Source: an uncultured Collinsella sp. (lineage in GTDB: Bacteria; Actinomycetota; Coriobacteriia; Coriobacteriales; Coriobacteriaceae). Taken from it: DNA of 64,000 bases. A program made the position numbers and the translations under genes. Below are positions 60,407-64,000 of this stretch, piece after piece. The stretch is from positions 1 through 64,000 of the forward strand of contig CAKUHA010000004.1 in the NCBI GenBank assembly GCA_934655755.1. Direction: 5' to 3'. Under the pieces are notes generated by a model. The model ran no database searches. It was given only the letters and a program-made list of their open reading frames with translations, and had not been told where the DNA came from. Every line of letters begins with the position of its first letter. Positions within the stretch are counted from its first letter, which is position 1.

Positions 60407-60440
60407 GGGGCCGGCGGGGCAAAAATGCCCCGCCGGCCCC
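60407..60440 (+). terminator. GC-rich hairpin after the Ech operon
   Basis: GGGGCCGGCGGGGC (60407-60420) and GCCCCGCCGGCCCC (60427-60440) pair perfectly over 14 bp with an AAAAAT loop. There is no T-run on the exit side, but its position right after echF fits a terminator. Confidence 0.65.
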
Positions 60441-60471
60441 GCGCGTGAACGCGCGGTTAGGCTGTCGCGAA

Positions 60472-60625
60472 CAAAACTATGCCGGTTTACGGGGCTGGAG
60501 AGCGAACCCCCGACCATACCCAAAACCGCGAAACCAAAACCGCAGGTAGACGGCTTGCGGTTTTTCAAAAATAGCGGGTATGGATGAGGATCCCGACTCC
60601 AGCCCCGTTATCCGGCATACTTTTG
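60472..60625. repeat. Nested palindromic element, copy 2
   Basis: Outer arms 60472-60500 and 60597-60625 pair over 29 bp with three mismatches (core CTATGCCGGTTTACGGGG). Inside are a CCATACCC...GGGTATGG stem and an AAAACCGCA...TGCGGTTTT stem. The outer arms match the perfect arms of the element at 26413. Confidence 0.85.
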
Positions 60626-60652
60626 AAATGGCACCATATCCGTAGCAGCCCC

Positions 60653-60690
60653 TGATCCCCCGGGGACGGAGGAAAACGGATCATTTTGGC
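60653..60690. repeat. GGGGACGGAGG module, copy 2
   Basis: GATCCCCCGGGGACGGAGG followed by AAAACGGATCATTTTGGCC; nearly the same sequence as 60890-60930 and the reverse of 26612-26649. Confidence 0.8.
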
Positions 60691-60721
60691 CTTGCGAGGG
60701 CGTCTGCGCAACCCGTCCGCC

Positions 60722-60875
60722 ATGAAATGGGCCTATCTACTACATTTAAGCCGCTGTCCTCAACCATGGCAAAAATGCGAAAACAAAACCGCAGGTAGAG
60801 CGCCTGCGGTTTTTCGTAAAACGTGGGTATGGTCAGGGATGTCGGGTCAAACGTAGTAGATGGACCAGTTTCGTG
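60722..60875. repeat. Nested palindromic element, copy 3 (different outer arms)
   Basis: Outer arms with ATCTACTAC pair imperfectly (about 60722-60747 with 60849-60875). The interior AAAACCGCAGGTAG...CCTGCGGTTTTTC...GGGTATGG is shared with copy 2. So a common core is wrapped in different outer arms. Confidence 0.75.
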
Positions 60876-60889
60876 GCGAGCGCTGCCAA

Positions 60890-60930
60890 CTGATCCCCCG
60901 GGGACGGAGGAAAGCGGATCATTTTGGCCC
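60890..60930. repeat. GGGGACGGAGG module, copy 3
   Basis: The same module as 60653 with one base changed (AAAGCGGATC instead of AAAACGGATC), placed right after palindromic copy 3. Confidence 0.8.
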
Positions 60931-61102
60931 GCCGGCTCCGAGTCGCACCTGTTTTCCTGCGAAAACGTCGTGTCTCAACTTTGGTGAGACATTTGTCTCA
61001 CGCCTAAAAACGAATCTGGAACGTGTGTCACCTGCCCTAATTGTGTCTCATTTCGTAACTTTAGGCTGATGCAAGATCTGATCCTGCGAGAAGGGAGACA
61101 CG

Positions 61103-64000
61103 ATGAGCAGGTACACGAGGGGTCTCTTGGCGGTGATACTGGCCGTAGTGCTGGTGTTGCCGGCTGCAGCATTTGCCATGCTGCCCGAGGCCAACGCCAG
61201 GTCCAGCACAGGAATGGACGGACCGGCAGCGACCGACAAGGTCGTCGACTACGACACCAGCGACCACTGGAAGTTCTGGGCTGGCGGCTATGACGGCAAG
61301 GAAACTACAACTCAAAACGTCGGCCGAATCTGGACCGACAAGACAGTCAAGGCAGTCAAGGACGGAGAGTCGGATTTCCTGACCACGCTGTCTGCTATCT
61401 CTTCGACCTCCGATACGACGATTTCCGGCAAGCCGCTCGACATCGTGATGGTGCTGGATGCTTCTGGGTCGATGGATGACCCCATGGGTGAGGACGACAA
61501 CACAAAGCGTATCGAAGCGCTAAAGAAGGCAGCCAATGGCTTTATTGACACCATTGCGGAGCAGAATGCAAAGATTTCGGACGAGTCCAAGCAGCATCAA
61601 GTTGCCATCGTTAAATTTGCGGGTAAAAAGTCCGAAAATGTCGGCAACGACACGTATTACGAACAGAGAAATCGGTACAACTACTCGCAGACCATGAAGG
61701 ATCTGACGCTCTGCAGCAAGGGCAAAGGTAAAGGTGCGGAGAGCCTAAAGAGTACGGTCAACCTCATCAGTCCTGCCGGTTCTACGCGCGCCGACTATGG
61801 CTTGGAGCTGGCTGATAAGCAATTTTCGTCTCCGTCTGGTCGCGCCGATGCCAAGAAGGTCGTTGTCTTCTTCACCGATGGCTCACCTACGAGTTCTAAT
61901 GGATTCGAGGCAAGTGTTGCCAATAGCGCCATCAACAGTGCAAAGAGCCTCAAGGCCAATGGCGCCGACATTTACACAATCGGCATCTTTGACGGCGCAG
62001 ACCCCAGTGCCGTCCCCACGGCTGAGGACACAAGCAACGAGAACAAGTTCATGCATGCCGTGTCGAGCAACTATCCGAGCGCCTCGTCAAGCATTACTTA
62101 TGATGAGTACTTCCGTAAAAAGTGGGTCATCGACTATGGTGCACGTGCGGAAAACTCCGGTTACTACAAGTCGGCAACTAGCGCCGCTGAGCTCGAGAAG
62201 ATCTTCGAAGAGATCTCGGGAAGCATTATCCAGACTGGTTATCCGACCGAAGTCCATGACGGTTATGGCGAGCATGAGTCCGGCTACATCACGTTTACCG
62301 ACCAGCTGGGCGACTTTATGCAGGTCGACGGCTTTATTTACAACGGCACGACGCTTGACAAGCCGACAAAGATCGAGGGCAACGTCGACACCTACACATT
62401 TGCTGACGATGCCGCGCACCTGGTCATCACCGTTCAGCATGCCAAAAAGGGCGAGCCCCGGACCGGCGATATCGTAACGGTCAAGATTCCCGCGTCGCTA
62501 ATTCCGCTGCGCCACTTTAAGATCACCGATGGCGTGCTTACGGTCGACAATACTGAGCCCATCCAGGTGAGCTACACCTCGAGCGTTAAGAAAGACGCGC
62601 TCAATAACCTGTTTACGCCCGAGAGCGTACCGGGGCTCGAGGGCTACATCAAGAGCAATACGACCCCCACGGAGAACGACTCAAAGACCGTTAGCTTCTA
62701 CGCGAACAAGTGGAGCGATAGCGAGCTGGGTGATACGATCGCGAACTTTGAGCCTGCCGACACCAACCGCTACTACTATTTCCAGAAGAATACCCCCATT
62801 TACACGGACGAGGGATGCACGACGCCAGCGAAGGGCCCGCTGGCTGCCGACGGTGTCTATTACTACAAGGACGAGTTTGAGGCAAAGGGTGCAGACGATA
62901 AGGCCGAATCCCGTACCGCTGTTATCAAGTTTAAAGGCGGAGACGCCGCGAGCTCTGAGGACGCCTTCGTGTCCGACACGAGCGGAAACCTGTCATTTCG
63001 CAAGGGAACCGCACGCCTTGCCTTTATTGACGAACTCCACACCACCAAGAAGAGTGTGGGCGGCAACCGCACCAGTACCGCGGATGACGTGCTCAACCCC
63101 AAGTGGAACAACAACGCCACGGAGGTTGACGTTCACCTGGGCAACAACGGCAAGATCAGCTTTGATATGACGCCGGCAACGGTGGATACCAAGGCCAGCT
63201 TTGGTCTGACCAAGGTGCTCGACGGCCGTGCCTGGACGAAAGAGGACGAGTTTAAGTTTGAGCTGACGTCCGAGGACGGCACCCCGATGCCTGCGTCCGC
63301 GACTGCGGCCGTGCGCGAGGGCAATTTGGACGACAAGGGCAAAGCGGCTATCGATTTCGGTGAGATCACCTACAACAAGCCAGGCGAGTACACCTATGAG
63401 GTCCGCGAGGTCAAGGGCGACGCCGGTGGCATCGCCTACAGCGATAACGTCGCGAAGATTACCGTGAAGGTAACCGTCGATACTGCCGGAAAGCTGACGG
63501 CCAAGGTTACAAAGGCCGAGGACAAGGTGTTCAAGAACACCTATAGCGCCAAGACGGAAACCCCGCTGACGCTTGAGGCCACCAAGACGCTCACGGGGCG
63601 TCCGATGACCGATGACGAATTCAAGTTTACGCTGAGCTACGCGGGGCACGACGAGGCTCTGCTAGAGACCACCAACAAGGGCGGCAAGGTTGAGTTCGGT
63701 CCGCTGACGTACACGACCAAGTCGCTCGCCAAGCTGGTCGAGGAAGACAAGGCATCGCTTGATGCCAGCTCAGGCAAGCCCACGTGGACCATTCATTACG
63801 TCGCTGCCGAGCAGACCGGTGAGCTGCCCGCGGGCGTGAGCGCTACCGTGTCGGCAATTGACGCGTATGTGACCGTTGTCGACAACGGCGATGGCACCCT
63901 GACGGCGACGGCTGTCTACGGCGACGCCGGCAACAAGTTTGTGAACACCTACACTGCCGCGCCTGTCGAGGCATCGCTTGTGGGCAAGAAGAATCTGCAG
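61103..64000 (+). CDS. Large surface protein with vWA and Spy0128-type domains (3' truncated by window)
   Basis: 966 residues visible, open at the window edge. A signal peptide (RGLLAVILAVVLVLPAAAFA) precedes VGRIWTDKTV and a von Willebrand A domain with an intact metal site DASGSM (119-124), the threonine region and FFTDGSP. From about 690 onward come Spy0128/FctA-like pilin repeats (FGLTKVLDGRAWTKEDEFKFELTSEDG...GEYTYEVREVKGDAGGIAYSDNVAKITVKVTVD; then LTLEATKTLTGRPMTDDEFKFTLSY...), which normally form Lys-Asn isopeptide bonds. It is probably a wall-anchored adhesin or pilus tip; the sorting signal is beyond the edge. ATG 61103 follows GAAGGGA. Confidence 0.85.
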   Translation, partial: MSRYTRGLLAVILAVVLVLPAAAFAMLPEANARSSTGMDGPAATDKVVDYDTSDHWKFWAGGYDGKETTTQNVGRIWTDKTVKAVKDGESDFLTTLSAISSTSDTTISGKPLDIVMVLDASGSMDDPMGEDDNTKRIEALKKAANGFIDTIAEQNAKISDESKQHQVAIVKFAGKKSENVGNDTYYEQRNRYNYSQTMKDLTLCSKGKGKGAESLKSTVNLISPAGSTRADYGLELADKQFSSPSGRADAKKVVVFFTDGSPTSSNGFEASVANSAINSAKSLKANGADIYTIGIFDGADPSAVPTAEDTSNENKFMHAVSSNYPSASSSITYDEYFRKKWVIDYGARAENSGYYKSATSAAELEKIFEEISGSIIQTGYPTEVHDGYGEHESGYITFTDQLGDFMQVDGFIYNGTTLDKPTKIEGNVDTYTFADDAAHLVITVQHAKKGEPRTGDIVTVKIPASLIPLRHFKITDGVLTVDNTEPIQVSYTSSVKKDALNNLFTPESVPGLEGYIKSNTTPTENDSKTVSFYANKWSDSELGDTIANFEPADTNRYYYFQKNTPIYTDEGCTTPAKGPLAADGVYYYKDEFEAKGADDKAESRTAVIKFKGGDAASSEDAFVSDTSGNLSFRKGTARLAFIDELHTTKKSVGGNRTSTADDVLNPKWNNNATEVDVHLGNNGKISFDMTPATVDTKASFGLTKVLDGRAWTKEDEFKFELTSEDGTPMPASATAAVREGNLDDKGKAAIDFGEITYNKPGEYTYEVREVKGDAGGIAYSDNVAKITVKVTVDTAGKLTAKVTKAEDKVFKNTYSAKTETPLTLEATKTLTGRPMTDDEFKFTLSYAGHDEALLETTNKGGKVEFGPLTYTTKSLAKLVEEDKASLDASSGKPTWTIHYVAAEQTGELPAGVSATVSAIDAYVTVVDNGDGTLTATAVYGDAGNKFVNTYTAAPVEASLVGKKNLQ

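Noticed and set aside
61069..61293. A 74-codon ORF overlapping the start of the vWA protein
   Set aside because: It is out of frame with the clear signal-peptide-bearing gene starting at 61103 and has no independent support.

Overview
The window looks like the chromosome of a gut Coriobacteriia bacterium, most probably Collinsella or a close relative. This is inferred from gene content, not from a marker gene. The supporting signs are a GC-rich backbone with gut-actinobacterial gene content, LuxR regulators carrying many membrane helices, an Ech-type [NiFe] hydrogenase, soluble flavoprotein reductases, Spy0128-like surface protein repeats, and intergenic spaces crowded with inverted-repeat families.

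Layout. 119-6388: a PTS IIA protein, a PrsA-like foldase, YqeY, a polar amino-acid ABC transporter (ATPase, lipoprotein, two permeases) and a cytidylate-kinase-like protein. 6440-9341: a membrane LuxR regulator divergent from a sortase-anchored surface protein. 9815-20308: housekeeping genes, namely NfnAB transhydrogenase, peptidyl-tRNA hydrolase, PRPP synthetase, GlmU and an ECF T/AA' module. A nuclease-like gene lies inside this block, bracketed by two ~204-bp terminal-inverted-repeat elements. 20670-25481: an amidohydrolase/MATE/LuxR/membrane-protein cluster. 25670-31810: an ECF S component, exonuclease III, a sirtuin, a FolP-FolK fusion, a BirA-like protein and CoaX.

32007-41580: an initiator tRNA-Met gene followed by two tandem insertions that reuse its 3' end. 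Three copies of the att core are visible, each followed by its own terminator hairpin. The first insertion (~5.1 kb, AT-richer) has a tyrosine integrase, a serine recombinase, an excisionase-like protein, a DUF4373-like protein and repeated 19-bp candidate arm sites. The second (~4.3 kb) has a transposase relic, a divergent regulator/membrane-protein pair and an AlbA_2/Schlafen-type ATPase behind palindromic operators, but no integrase.

41745-53642: an anaerobic redox region. It holds a LysR gene broken by an in-frame stop, a DUF1097 membrane protein, a fumarate-reductase-like flavoprotein, a NuoG/GltD-like electron-transfer protein, a NuoF-like partner lacking its FMN/NAD domain, a flavodoxin-rubredoxin protein, a PucR regulator and an Old-Yellow-Enzyme/2-enoate-reductase-like protein. 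54770-60396: a six-function Ech hydrogenase operon in which the NuoL-like and NuoH-like membrane subunits are fused in one 960-residue polypeptide. 61103 to the edge: a vWA/Spy0128-type surface protein, truncated by the window.

The most distinctive non-coding signal is at least five families of long inverted repeats in the intergenic spaces: GGGGACAG-type REPIN-like hairpins, ~80-bp-period arrays of TCTCGATCTGTAAC hairpins, nested ~160-bp palindromes, a GGGGACGGAGG module, and the paired TIR elements.
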